A stretch of 56,490 nucleotides of DNA, from contig DHHZ01000061.1 in the NCBI GenBank assembly GCA_002403515.1, forward strand, positions 1 to 56,490, in the 5' to 3' direction. The notes under the pieces are model-generated. The model did not search any database. It saw nothing but the letters and a program-made list of their open reading frames with translations, and had not been told where the DNA came from. The stretch is from Legionellales bacterium UBA4759 (GTDB taxonomy: Bacteria; Pseudomonadota; Gammaproteobacteria; Legionellales; Legionellaceae). This document shows positions 8,641 to 16,600 of the stretch, one piece after another; position 1 is the first letter of the stretch, and each line of letters starts with the position of its first letter. The position numbers were made by a program, and so were the translations under genes.

Positions 8641-9119
8641 AATTTTGATACATGCATTAATTTTTGAGCTACCCCTTCACCTTGTTGATGTATGGTAATT
8701 TGAGGTGTTTGGGGTGTTATGGCCTGACATGGGTAGCTGTCTTCTAAACCCTTGAGGGCAACTTGTGCAACACTGGTTAGGTTTTGCTCTTCAACAGTTA
8801 AATTCATTTTTTGATAGGTGTTTTGTATCAGTTCATACATGATTTCTGCGGTGATTGTTTGTTGTGAGGGCACGCAAAATAAAGGGTGTCCTGTTTGAGC
8901 AGCACTTTGGTTGGCAATTTTTAAGCTTTCCCAAATACTCTCGCCGGTAAGCAATAAAACGTTTCTGGCTGAACGAGCCCAAGCTTGTGAACTTGAATCT
9001 GCTTTCATTTCCATTCGGGGAATATTTTGAGAAATGCCCATAAAATGCCCGATAGAATCTGCAAAAATATGATGTGAAAAAGACAAAAGCCCCAAAAAAA
9101 TAAATTTATACTTGGTCAT
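8637..9119 (-). CDS. Small exported protein, possibly Rap1a/Tai-like
   Basis: The frame is open from 9164, but the likely start is ATG at 9119, which gives a 160-residue protein with a signal peptide ending near HIFADS. The mature part has the segment LFCVPSQQTITAEIM and a later Cys (SYPCQA). A conserved C-x-P followed by a helix resembles the Rap1a/Tai family of small periplasmic proteins, some of which are immunity proteins for type VI effectors, but no effector or T6SS gene is present here. It overlaps the upstream DUF2909 gene by 14 nt and shares its stop region with the convergent ahpD-like gene. The export prediction is firm; the family assignment is tentative. Confidence 0.65.
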   Translation of the reverse strand: MTKYKFIFLGLLSFSHHIFADSIGHFMGISQNIPRMEMKADSSSQAWARSARNVLLLTGESIWESLKIANQSAAQTGHPLFCVPSQQTITAEIMYELIQNTYQKMNLTVEEQNLTSVAQVALKGLEDSYPCQAITPQTPQITIHQQGEGVAQKLMHVSKF

Positions 9120-9339
9120 TCGTGGCTCCGGGAGGTAAAATATCATGAGGCTTAATCCAGCCAAAATGGCCGGCGATTCCCAAAAATATTAATAATGCAA
9201 TTGTGAGTAAAATACGCCAAGTTAACATTTTGACGGTTTTAATCCCTTGATTGCCTTCTTTTACTAAATAATACAAGCTGCTGCCTAGTGCAAAAAAAAT
9301 AGCAAAAAGAATAAAAATAATAACTATTTTGGGTAACAT
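9106..9339 (-). CDS. Twin-transmembrane protein (DUF2909 type)
   Basis: This 77-residue protein is two membrane helices (about 3-24 and 40-60) joined by a short basic loop. Its size, its two helices and its place beside SURF1 match DUF2909, a family repeatedly found in cytochrome c oxidase assembly clusters. Its exact role is unknown. It diverges from surf1 with only 36 bp between starts, so the two promoters must overlap or be shared. Confidence 0.8.
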   Translation of the reverse strand: MLPKIVIIFILFAIFFALGSSLYYLVKEGNQGIKTVKMLTWRILLTIALLIFLGIAGHFGWIKPHDILPPGATNDQV

Positions 9340-9375
9340 TTGATATACTCTTGTCTAAGCTAAAAGGTTTTTGAT

Positions 9376-10098
9376 ATGAAAAAGAGTTTAACCAATTTTT
9401 TCAAAATATTCATCTATCCTGTATTAGAATATTTTATTTTAATACTGCTGTTGATGTTTTTGTTGCATTTGGGAAATTGGCAATTGCACCGTGCAAAACA
9501 AAAAGAACAACTCCTCCATCAATATCAAACCATGCAAGCATTAAACCCAACAACATGGACAAGTAGCAATAAAAATCCACAGCCTTTTCAACCGCTGATT
9601 ATTCATGGAAAAGCTTTGGATAAATTTTTTTATTTAGATAATCAATTTTATCAACATCAAATTGGTTTTGATGTCTTTATACCCGTATTATTAGACGATG
9701 ATTCCATCGTGATGGTTGATGAGGGTTGGCTAAAGGCCAATCCACAACGAAATGAACTACCTAGGCCGTATCTTTTGCCTAGCAATTCATGGCAAGGACA
9801 AGTTTATTATCCCGCTAAGAGCTCTATTAAGCTTGGCAAGATGGTCGATAATCAACAAGGTCAAATTTATGTGATAGAATCTGTCGATTTTGTTGAGTTG
9901 CAAAAAATTTTAAAACATCCAGTTCATCCATGGGTGTTACGTTTGGCGCCTGAGGCGCAGGGAATGTATAAACGAGATTGGCAAGTCGTCAATCTTTTAC
10001 CAAATCGACACAGAGCCTATGCCCTTCAGTGGTATACAATGGCTTTTGTGGTGGGAATTATCTTTTTATGGCGAATCATTAAACATGCAAAAAAATAA
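9376..10098 (+). CDS. SURF1 family cytochrome oxidase assembly protein
   Basis: This 240-residue protein has the SURF1 plan: an N-terminal membrane helix followed by LGNWQLHRAKQKEQLL, a periplasmic domain with the PVLLDD and VDEGW-like segments, and a C-terminal helix (about 212-235) after YALQWYTMA. SURF1 binds heme A and helps insert it into subunit I of aa3 oxidases. The end overlaps the next gene by 14 nt. Neighbours are the heme A synthesis genes, so the job is coherent even though no oxidase subunit gene is in the window. Confidence 0.93.
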   Translation: MKKSLTNFFKIFIYPVLEYFILILLLMFLLHLGNWQLHRAKQKEQLLHQYQTMQALNPTTWTSSNKNPQPFQPLIIHGKALDKFFYLDNQFYQHQIGFDVFIPVLLDDDSIVMVDEGWLKANPQRNELPRPYLLPSNSWQGQVYYPAKSSIKLGKMVDNQQGQIYVIESVDFVELQKILKHPVHPWVLRLAPEAQGMYKRDWQVVNLLPNRHRAYALQWYTMAFVVGIIFLWRIIKHAKK

Positions 10099-10615
10099 GA
10101 TAAAAAAATATATCAGTGTCTTGGTCTTGGTGGTTATCTTCTCTATCCCGTTCTTTGCGGCATTTTTTCTTTTTACACATCCTGCATTGTGGCGTCATTT
10201 ATCATCCACCAATTATGGAAATTGGGCCCCCAAAACAAACTGGCAATTAAATCAAGCCAAAGCGAGGGCTTGGCAAATTGTCTTATGGAATGATGGTTCT
10301 TGTGAGCAAAGTTGTATGCAAACACTCGATCAACTCGGCCGCGTTCGCTTGGCTATGGGTCGTAAAGTGTATGAAGTCGATATCGTCTTAGTAGTACCAG
10401 AGGGTATTGAGATTTCGTCAGAACTAGAGCGACAGCTCAAAGAGTGGAATTTTTACTATCAATATCTTCCTTTGAAAGACAAACCTATTTGGAACAAAAA
10501 TTTTAAGCAATATCCCATTGTTTTATTCGGGCCTGAGCATGAGTCTGTATTAGAATATCCGCTCAATTTTGATTCCAAAAAAATGTATCATGATTTTCAA
10601 GTGCTTGTGAAATAG
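10085..10615 (+). CDS. Membrane-anchored SCO-like thioredoxin-fold protein
   Basis: The open frame begins at 10019, but that part lies within surf1; ATG at 10085 gives 176 residues with one N-terminal membrane helix (about 8-30). The soluble part has CEQSC, the CxxxC copper/redox motif of SCO proteins, followed by VDIVLVVPE in the place where thioredoxin-fold strands lie. No clear partner His like that of SCO1 is seen. It is likely a cytochrome oxidase assembly factor that handles copper or thiols in the periplasm. It sits between SURF1 and CtaA, 5 nt upstream of the latter. Confidence 0.75.
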   Translation: MQKNKIKKYISVLVLVVIFSIPFFAAFFLFTHPALWRHLSSTNYGNWAPKTNWQLNQAKARAWQIVLWNDGSCEQSCMQTLDQLGRVRLAMGRKVYEVDIVLVVPEGIEISSELERQLKEWNFYYQYLPLKDKPIWNKNFKQYPIVLFGPEHESVLEYPLNFDSKKMYHDFQVLVK

Positions 10616-10620
10616 GTGAC

Positions 10621-11601
10621 ATGGTGAACAAACAAATTTTAGCAAAAATAATTCAACTGGCGATGGTTTTGGCCTGGTGTGTGTTAATGTTAGGCGCTTA
10701 TACCCGTTTAACTGACGCAGGTTTGGGTTGCCCAGATTGGCCTGGTTGTTATGGGCATCTGGTGATGCCTTCTGTCGATGTTGCAAAACAAAGCTATCCA
10801 GATGCTTTTATTGAATCTAATAAAGCCTGGACAGAAATGGCTCATCGTTATTTAGCAGGCTCCTTATTATTAAGCATCTTAAGTATTTTAGCGCTACTTC
10901 AATTTAAACCATCATTTCGACACTTAATTTCAAAAAAACTACAGTTATTTTTATTATTCCTTATGGGTTTTCAGGCGGCTTTGGGCATGTGGACGGTGAC
11001 CTTAAAGCTTTTACCTGTTGTCGTCATGGGTCATCTGTTGGGCGGATTTTTAATATTTTCTTGTCTTGCGGCGATGCGAGGTCAATTGTTAGAAAAAGTT
11101 AAAACGCAACTGCCTTGTTTAAAAAAATATGTCTTCATGGGGATGGTTTTGGCTTTCATTCAAATTGCCTTAGGTGGTTGGGTCAGTTCAAATTATGCTG
11201 GAATTTCATGTATCGGCTTTCCGATGTGCAATGGTCAGTGGGTGCCCGCATTAAATTTTCATGATGCTTTTGACTTTTTCCGTCAAATTGGCCCCAATTA
11301 TCAAGGAGGACTTTTAGATATTGATGCTCGCATGACGATTCAATGGGTACATCGATTGGGTGCCTTGATAGTATTTGCTTATTGGAGTTTTTTAATTTCT
11401 GTAATGTTTATCAAAGTGAAGAACGTAAGCATTAGGGGAATTTTGGTTATCTTGGCTATTTTAATGATTTTCCAAATTATTTTAGGTGTTATTAACGTGA
11501 TTTTCATGCTTCCATTGACTTCTGCGGTATTGCACAACGGAATAGGCGCATTATTTTTGGGATGCATTGTTATTTTATTGAATAAACTAGATAGAGAGTG
11601 A
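10621..11601 (+). CDS. ctaA: Heme A synthase (Cox15/CtaA)
   Basis: This 326-residue protein has about eight membrane helices. Two Cys-pair loops (CPDWPGCYG near 36-44 and CIGFPMCNG near 198-206) and conserved His residues (AHRYLAG, GHLLGG, VHRLG, HNGIG) mark the heme-binding CtaA/Cox15 family, which oxidises the C8 methyl of heme O to make heme A. It is followed without a gap by ctaB, the heme O synthase that supplies its substrate. Confidence 0.96.
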   Translation: MVNKQILAKIIQLAMVLAWCVLMLGAYTRLTDAGLGCPDWPGCYGHLVMPSVDVAKQSYPDAFIESNKAWTEMAHRYLAGSLLLSILSILALLQFKPSFRHLISKKLQLFLLFLMGFQAALGMWTVTLKLLPVVVMGHLLGGFLIFSCLAAMRGQLLEKVKTQLPCLKKYVFMGMVLAFIQIALGGWVSSNYAGISCIGFPMCNGQWVPALNFHDAFDFFRQIGPNYQGGLLDIDARMTIQWVHRLGALIVFAYWSFLISVMFIKVKNVSIRGILVILAILMIFQIILGVINVIFMLPLTSAVLHNGIGALFLGCIVILLNKLDRE

Positions 11602-12489
11602 ATGATGTCTAGGCTTAATTTATTGAGTAGTTTTTCTGTGGTTAAAGATTTTTGGGAACTGAGTAAACCCAGAGTGGTTGCTTTGATGTTGGTCACCGTG
11701 TTAGTGGGAATGTTATTAGCCCCAAGTGATCATTGGTCTTGGGGGCTTTTTCTGGCCACGATGTTTGGGATTTCTTTTTGTGCAGGCAGTGCTGCAGCGA
11801 TTAATCACTTGTTGGATAGTCATTTGGACGCTAAAATGCGTCGAACTGAAAATCGGCCTGTGGTTAAGGGCCGGGTGAGTCCGCGCCAAGTTTTGATATT
11901 TTCATTTATTATGGCTACATTGGGTGTTGGCATCTTGTTTTATTATGTGAATCCTTTGACTGCTGCTCTAACTTTTTTAAGTTTAATTGGCTATGCAGGT
12001 ATTTATACGGGATTTTTGAAGCGAGCAACCACACAAAATATTGTGATTGGTGGCTTGGCTGGTGCTACGCCACCATTGTTGGGTTGGACCGCGATTACCA
12101 ATCATATCGATCCCCAAGCACTTTTATTGGTATTAATTATTTTTGTATGGACACCGCCACATTTTTGGGCATTGGCGCTGCATCGCTTAAGTGATTATCA
12201 AAACATTGAGATACCAATGTTTCCGGTGATTTATGGTGAAAAACTAACAAAATTACATGTTTTACTCTATGTATTTTTATTGATTATTGTTACTATTTTG
12301 CCCGTTTTAATCGGGATGTGTGGTCTTATTTATTTAATCGGTGTGATGCTGTTAAATCTTCGGTTTTTATACTGGGCCATTATTTTATATACCCAAGAAA
12401 AGCCCAAAACCGCAATATCAACCTTTAAATATTCAATTTATTATTTATTAGGGTTATTTATTTTATTACTTGTAGATCATTATTACTAA
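11602..12489 (+). CDS. ctaB: Protoheme IX farnesyltransferase (heme O synthase)
   Basis: This 295-residue UbiA-type prenyltransferase has nine predicted helices and the first Asp motif NHLLDSHLDAKM followed by RTENRP, plus YTGFLKR and the loop LSDYQN. It adds the farnesyl group to heme B to make heme O, the precursor for CtaA. The ATG directly follows the ctaA stop; a second in-frame ATG at 11605 has slightly better spacing from AGAGAG and may be the true start. It could equally be called cyoE; ctaB is chosen because ctaA is next to it. Confidence 0.96.
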   Translation: MMSRLNLLSSFSVVKDFWELSKPRVVALMLVTVLVGMLLAPSDHWSWGLFLATMFGISFCAGSAAAINHLLDSHLDAKMRRTENRPVVKGRVSPRQVLIFSFIMATLGVGILFYYVNPLTAALTFLSLIGYAGIYTGFLKRATTQNIVIGGLAGATPPLLGWTAITNHIDPQALLLVLIIFVWTPPHFWALALHRLSDYQNIEIPMFPVIYGEKLTKLHVLLYVFLLIIVTILPVLIGMCGLIYLIGVMLLNLRFLYWAIILYTQEKPKTAISTFKYSIYYLLGLFILLLVDHYY

Positions 12490-12499
12490 GAGGAATGTG

Positions 12500-13132
12500 A
12501 TGAAAGCAATTAAAATCACTTTATTAGGTTTAACACTATTCATGTCTATGTTTTTAGGCCTTTATGTTTATCAACACGCACACCGTCTACCGCTTTCTGA
12601 AAAAGAGTTGGTTCATGCAACCTATGTGCAACCTGGAAGAGTTTTATCGCCTTTTCAGTTGAAAAAAACCGACGGCAGTATTTTAAACGTCAGCCAGTTG
12701 ATAGGACACTGGACTATTTTATTTTTTGGGTACACTCAATGTCACTCAATTTGTCCAACAACAATGGATATGCTTCATAAAACCTATGAAATTTTACGCA
12801 AAGATGGTGTAAGCAATCGACCCGAAATGGTCATGATTTCACTGGACGGACAAAGAGATTCTTTAGAAACCATGAAAAAATATGTGGAAGGTTTTGACCA
12901 AGAATTCAAGGGTGCTATAGGGAAAAAATCTGTCATCAATCAATTAACGCAAGAATTGGGTATCGTTTATGATGCTCAAATGAATAGTCAAGATGGTCAA
13001 ATTGATCATAGTGGTAGTATCACTGTGATTAACCCAGCAGGGGAGGTTGTTGCGTTTTTTATCCCTCCAATGCAAGCTAAGGATGTGGCAAAAGATCTAG
13101 AAACGTTAATTCAATCGTTTCAAGTAAAATAA
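12500..13132 (+). CDS. SCO1/SenC copper chaperone for cytochrome oxidase
   Basis: This protein has an N-terminal anchor helix and a thioredoxin fold with the SCO copper site: CHSIC (Cys81, Cys85) and His170 in IDHSGS. SCO proteins deliver copper to the CuA site or reduce its cysteines in the periplasm. The open frame begins with GTG at 12497, but ATG at 12500 after AGAGGA is preferred, giving 210 residues. It closes the oxidase biogenesis run. Unlike the SCO-like protein at 10085, it has all the known metal ligands. Confidence 0.95.
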   Translation: MKAIKITLLGLTLFMSMFLGLYVYQHAHRLPLSEKELVHATYVQPGRVLSPFQLKKTDGSILNVSQLIGHWTILFFGYTQCHSICPTTMDMLHKTYEILRKDGVSNRPEMVMISLDGQRDSLETMKKYVEGFDQEFKGAIGKKSVINQLTQELGIVYDAQMNSQDGQIDHSGSITVINPAGEVVAFFIPPMQAKDVAKDLETLIQSFQVK

Positions 13133-13154
13133 TTTATTAGGATAAGGTTAAATA

Positions 13155-14063
13155 ATGAAAATTGCCATTTTATCAACGAACGGAAAATTATATTCACATC
13201 AACGACTCATTCAAGAAGGTGAAAGCCGCGGTCATGAAATGGTTGTAATTAATCCTTTACTTTGTTACATGAATGTAAATGCCGCATCCCCTTCAGTTCA
13301 TTACAAAGGCGGTCAACGTTTAGAATGTTTTGATGCAGTTATTCCAAGAATTGGTGCATCGAACACATTTTATGGAACTGCTGTATTAAGACATTTCGAG
13401 GCGATGGGTGTTTATACGGTCAATACCTCTTTATCGATTGCACGTTCAAGGGATAAATTTAGATCATTGCAGTTATTGGCACGAAAGGGTATTCCAATGC
13501 CTTTGACAGGCTTTGCTCAATCGCCAGATAACACTGAGGACCTCATTCAATTGGTTGGTGGCTCTCCAGTTGTGATTAAATTGTTAGAGGGAACTCAAGG
13601 CCGTGGTGTGATGTTAGCCGATAGCCATCAATCAGCAGTTTCTATCATCAATGCCTTTAAGGGGATGGGGGCGAATATTTTAGTACAACAATATATTGAG
13701 GAGTCCCGCGGTACAGATATCCGTTGTTTTGTCATCGGCGGAAAAGTTGTTGCATCGATGGAAAGAAAAGCTAAAGAAGGTGAGTTTAGAGCGAATATTC
13801 ACCAGGGCGGCTCTTCAAGAAAGGTTCGTTTGACCCCACAAGAGCGCTCTATTGCTGTTGCAGCAACCAAAGCTATGGGTTTAATGGTGGCAGGCGTTGA
13901 TTTAGTTCGTTCAAAGCATGGCCCATTGGTATTGGAAATTAATTCCTCGCCAGGCTTAGAAGGCATTGAAAAAGCAACAAGAGTGGATGTAGCCAGAAAG
14001 ATTATTGACTATGTTGAAAGTCATGCCCAACCTTTGAGTCGAAATAAATCTTTTCAAGCTTAG
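13155..14063 (+). CDS. rimK: RimK family ATP-grasp glutamate ligase
   Basis: This 302-residue protein follows E. coli RimK along its whole length: start MKIAILS, CYMN motif, FDAVIPRIG, RDKFRSLQLLA, KLLEGTQGRG, then the ATP-grasp metal end VLEINSSPGLEGIEK. RimK adds glutamate residues to the C-terminus of ribosomal protein S6 and can make poly-glutamate. It lies 22 nt after sco1 with AGGATAAGG upstream. Its stop overlaps the stop of the convergent small gene by 4 nt. Confidence 0.95.
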   Translation: MKIAILSTNGKLYSHQRLIQEGESRGHEMVVINPLLCYMNVNAASPSVHYKGGQRLECFDAVIPRIGASNTFYGTAVLRHFEAMGVYTVNTSLSIARSRDKFRSLQLLARKGIPMPLTGFAQSPDNTEDLIQLVGGSPVVIKLLEGTQGRGVMLADSHQSAVSIINAFKGMGANILVQQYIEESRGTDIRCFVIGGKVVASMERKAKEGEFRANIHQGGSSRKVRLTPQERSIAVAATKAMGLMVAGVDLVRSKHGPLVLEINSSPGLEGIEKATRVDVARKIIDYVESHAQPLSRNKSFQA

Positions 14064-14290
14064 TGTTTGGACTTGTCCAAAAGCCATTGTGTGTTAATTT
14101 GTAATTCAGTTGAAATCTTATTGATAATTTCTTTATTGGGGAGCATATCCCCATGCAAGATACAAGCAGCTTGAAAGGGTTTAATTCTTAAAACCTTGGA
14201 CAAAGCATGTATTCTTTCATGGTCTCCCATTGGGAAGCCCATCATATCAAGTTCCTCATTGAGCTTGATGGAAAAATCTTTTTTTGTCAT
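14060..14290 (-). CDS. Small helical protein, possible HTH regulator
   Basis: The frame opens with TTG at 14302, but ATG at 14290 follows GGAG at good spacing and gives 76 residues. The protein is predicted helical; the segment from ALSKVLRIKPFQAACIL through INKISTELQINTQWLLDK resembles the XRE/cI fold, in which a recognition helix is followed by N-x-x-WLL. This suggests a DNA-binding regulator, but the resemblance is weak and no target is evident. It is downstream of katG on the same strand (66 nt gap) and convergent with rimK. Confidence 0.6.
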   Translation of the reverse strand: MTKKDFSIKLNEELDMMGFPMGDHERIHALSKVLRIKPFQAACILHGDMLPNKEIINKISTELQINTQWLLDKSKH

Positions 14291-14356
14291 TGAATTCTCC
14301 AAAAGTGACTTTTACCTTTATATAGCACAAAAAAAGCCACTTTGCAGAATTTTAGA

Positions 14357-16561
14357 TTATTTTTTTACATCAAACCGATCAGCGTCCATCACTTTGACCC
14401 AGGCACGAACAAAATCCTGGATAAATTTTTCTTTAGAATTTGCTTGCGCATAATACTCAGAAAATGCTCTTAATTCAGAATTATAACCAAACACCAAATC
14501 AACCTTGGTTGCTTGCCATTTCAATTGACCAGTCTTTCTATCAACGCCGTCATAAATTCCGGGTTGTTTTGACTCTTGCCATACAGTGGACATATCCAAT
14601 AGATTAACAAAAAAATCATTGGATAGCTGTTCTGGATGGCTTGTCAAAACCCCATAAGAATTCTGATTGTAATTGGCATTTAAGACACGCATTCCACCGA
14701 TTAAAACAGTCATTTCTGGAATGTTTAAATTGAGTAAAGTGGCTTTTTCCACCAATAATACCTCAGGGGATTCATGGTTTTTAATTTCATAGTAGTTTCT
14801 AAATCCATCTGCTTTGGGCTTGAGAACAGCAAATGAGGTCACATCCGTCATTGCTTGAGTAGCATCTGTTCTGCCTTGAGTAAAAGGCACCTGAATATCA
14901 AAACCGGCATTTTTAATGGCCTGTTCAATAGCGGCATTCCCAGCTAAAACCACGATGTCTGCAAAAGATATCTTTTTATTATTGGTTTGAGTTTGGTTGA
15001 AATCTTTTTGGATGTCCTCTAATGAATGAATTACTTTTTGTAATTCTTCGGGATTATTCACCGGCCAACTGCTTTGAGGTAATAATCGAATGCGTCCACC
15101 ATTGGCGCCGCCACGCATGTCTGTACCTCTAAAACTTGAGGCAGCAGCCCAAGCAGTACGTACCATTTGTGGAATACTTAAATTTGAATGCATAATTTTA
15201 TCTTTTAGTTTGGCGATATCTTCGGCATCAAGTGGTTCATATTCGCGAGCCGGAACTGGGTCCTGCCATACAAATACCTCTTGTGGTACTAACTTTCCTA
15301 AATAACGTGAGCGAGGCCCCATGTCTCTGTGCATGAGTTTAAACCAAGCATTGGCGAAAGCTTTTTCGAGTTGTTCTGGATGCTTAAGAAAACGCTCTGA
15401 TATTTTTTTATAGCTTGGGTCAAATTTTAAAGCCAGGTCTGTGGTAAACATCATCGGTGCATGTCTTTTTTTGGTATCATATGCATCTGGAACCAATTGA
15501 GTTGCTTTGGAGTCACTGGGTATCCATTGTGTAGCACCAGCAGGGCTTTTGGTTTGTGTCCAGTTAAAGTGGAATAAGTTTTCCAGATAATTATTGGACC
15601 ATTTAGTCGGTGTGGCACTCCACGCGCCTTCTAATCCACTGGTGATAGTATCTGGGCCTTTGCCGGATTGATAGCTATTTTTCCAGCCTAAACCTTGCTC
15701 TTGAATAGGTGCTGCTTCTGGACTAGGTCCAAGATATTTGGCGGCAGGTGCTGCACCATGGGCTTTACCAAACGCATGACCACCGGCAATCAACGCAACA
15801 GTTTCTTCGTCATTCATGGCCATTCGCCCAAATGTTTCGCGGATATGGGCTGCTGCTTTAATGGGGTCTGGGGTGCCATTAGGTCCTTCAGGATTGACGT
15901 AAATAAGTCCCATCTGTGTTGCGGCAAAAGGTTTTTTTAATTGGCCTTTTTTGTTTTCTCTTTTGGCCTCTAACCATGTGGATTCACTACCCCAGTTGGT
16001 ATTGTCTGGTGCCCACGCATCAATACGTCCTCCAGCAAAGCCTGCGGTTTTAAATCCCATCGATTCGAGTGCGACATTCCCTGCCAGCACCATCAAATCC
16101 GACCAGGAAATTTTATTGCCATATTTTTGTTTAATGGGCCAAAGTAGGCGCCGAGCTTTATCTAAGTTGGTGTTGTCTGGCCAGCTGTCCAAAGGCGCAA
16201 ATCTTTGCAAACCACCTTCTGCACCCCCTCTACCGTCATAAACTCTATATGTTCCAGCACTATGCCAAGCCATGCGTATAAAAAAAGGTGCATAAGTGCC
16301 ATAGTCTGCAGGCCACCATTCTTGAGATGTGGTCATGAGTGTTTTTAAATCTTGAGTCAAAGCATCTAGGTCAAGACTTTGAAATTCTTGCGCATAATTA
16401 TAATCACTGGCATTTGGGCTAAAATTGGCGGCAGATTGTTTAAGCGGAGATAAATCCAACTGTTGTGGCCACCAATCGGCATTGGTCATGGCGGGTTTTT
16501 GTGCATAAACAGTTTGTATCGCCAATAGAAGAGAAAAAAATCCAACATTCCTTGTAATCAT
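14357..16561 (-). CDS. katG: Periplasmic catalase-peroxidase
   Basis: This 734-residue bifunctional heme enzyme removes hydrogen peroxide. The N-terminus is a signal peptide ending at QTVYA, so it is periplasmic, like the exported KatG proteins of Legionella and some other pathogens. The distal site RMAWHSAGTYR has Trp99-His100. The Met-Tyr-Trp cross-link specific to KatG is retained: Tyr221 in GLIYVNPEG and Met247 in FGRMAMND. The proximal His is in LMHRDMGP. The C-terminal half is the usual degenerate duplicate. GGATGAA precedes the ATG. It lies 39 nt after pit on the same strand, but a functional link to phosphate uptake is not evident. Confidence 0.97.
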   Translation of the reverse strand: MITRNVGFFSLLLAIQTVYAQKPAMTNADWWPQQLDLSPLKQSAANFSPNASDYNYAQEFQSLDLDALTQDLKTLMTTSQEWWPADYGTYAPFFIRMAWHSAGTYRVYDGRGGAEGGLQRFAPLDSWPDNTNLDKARRLLWPIKQKYGNKISWSDLMVLAGNVALESMGFKTAGFAGGRIDAWAPDNTNWGSESTWLEAKRENKKGQLKKPFAATQMGLIYVNPEGPNGTPDPIKAAAHIRETFGRMAMNDEETVALIAGGHAFGKAHGAAPAAKYLGPSPEAAPIQEQGLGWKNSYQSGKGPDTITSGLEGAWSATPTKWSNNYLENLFHFNWTQTKSPAGATQWIPSDSKATQLVPDAYDTKKRHAPMMFTTDLALKFDPSYKKISERFLKHPEQLEKAFANAWFKLMHRDMGPRSRYLGKLVPQEVFVWQDPVPAREYEPLDAEDIAKLKDKIMHSNLSIPQMVRTAWAAASSFRGTDMRGGANGGRIRLLPQSSWPVNNPEELQKVIHSLEDIQKDFNQTQTNNKKISFADIVVLAGNAAIEQAIKNAGFDIQVPFTQGRTDATQAMTDVTSFAVLKPKADGFRNYYEIKNHESPEVLLVEKATLLNLNIPEMTVLIGGMRVLNANYNQNSYGVLTSHPEQLSNDFFVNLLDMSTVWQESKQPGIYDGVDRKTGQLKWQATKVDLVFGYNSELRAFSEYYAQANSKEKFIQDFVRAWVKVMDADRFDVKK

Positions 16562-16600
16562 GGTTCATCCTGAACAATTATTTAGAAGCGATTTTAAATT

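Noticed and set aside
14357..16561. Plus-strand open frames of 70-96 codons inside katG
   Set aside because: They lie antisense to a fully conserved enzyme and look like by-products of its codon use.
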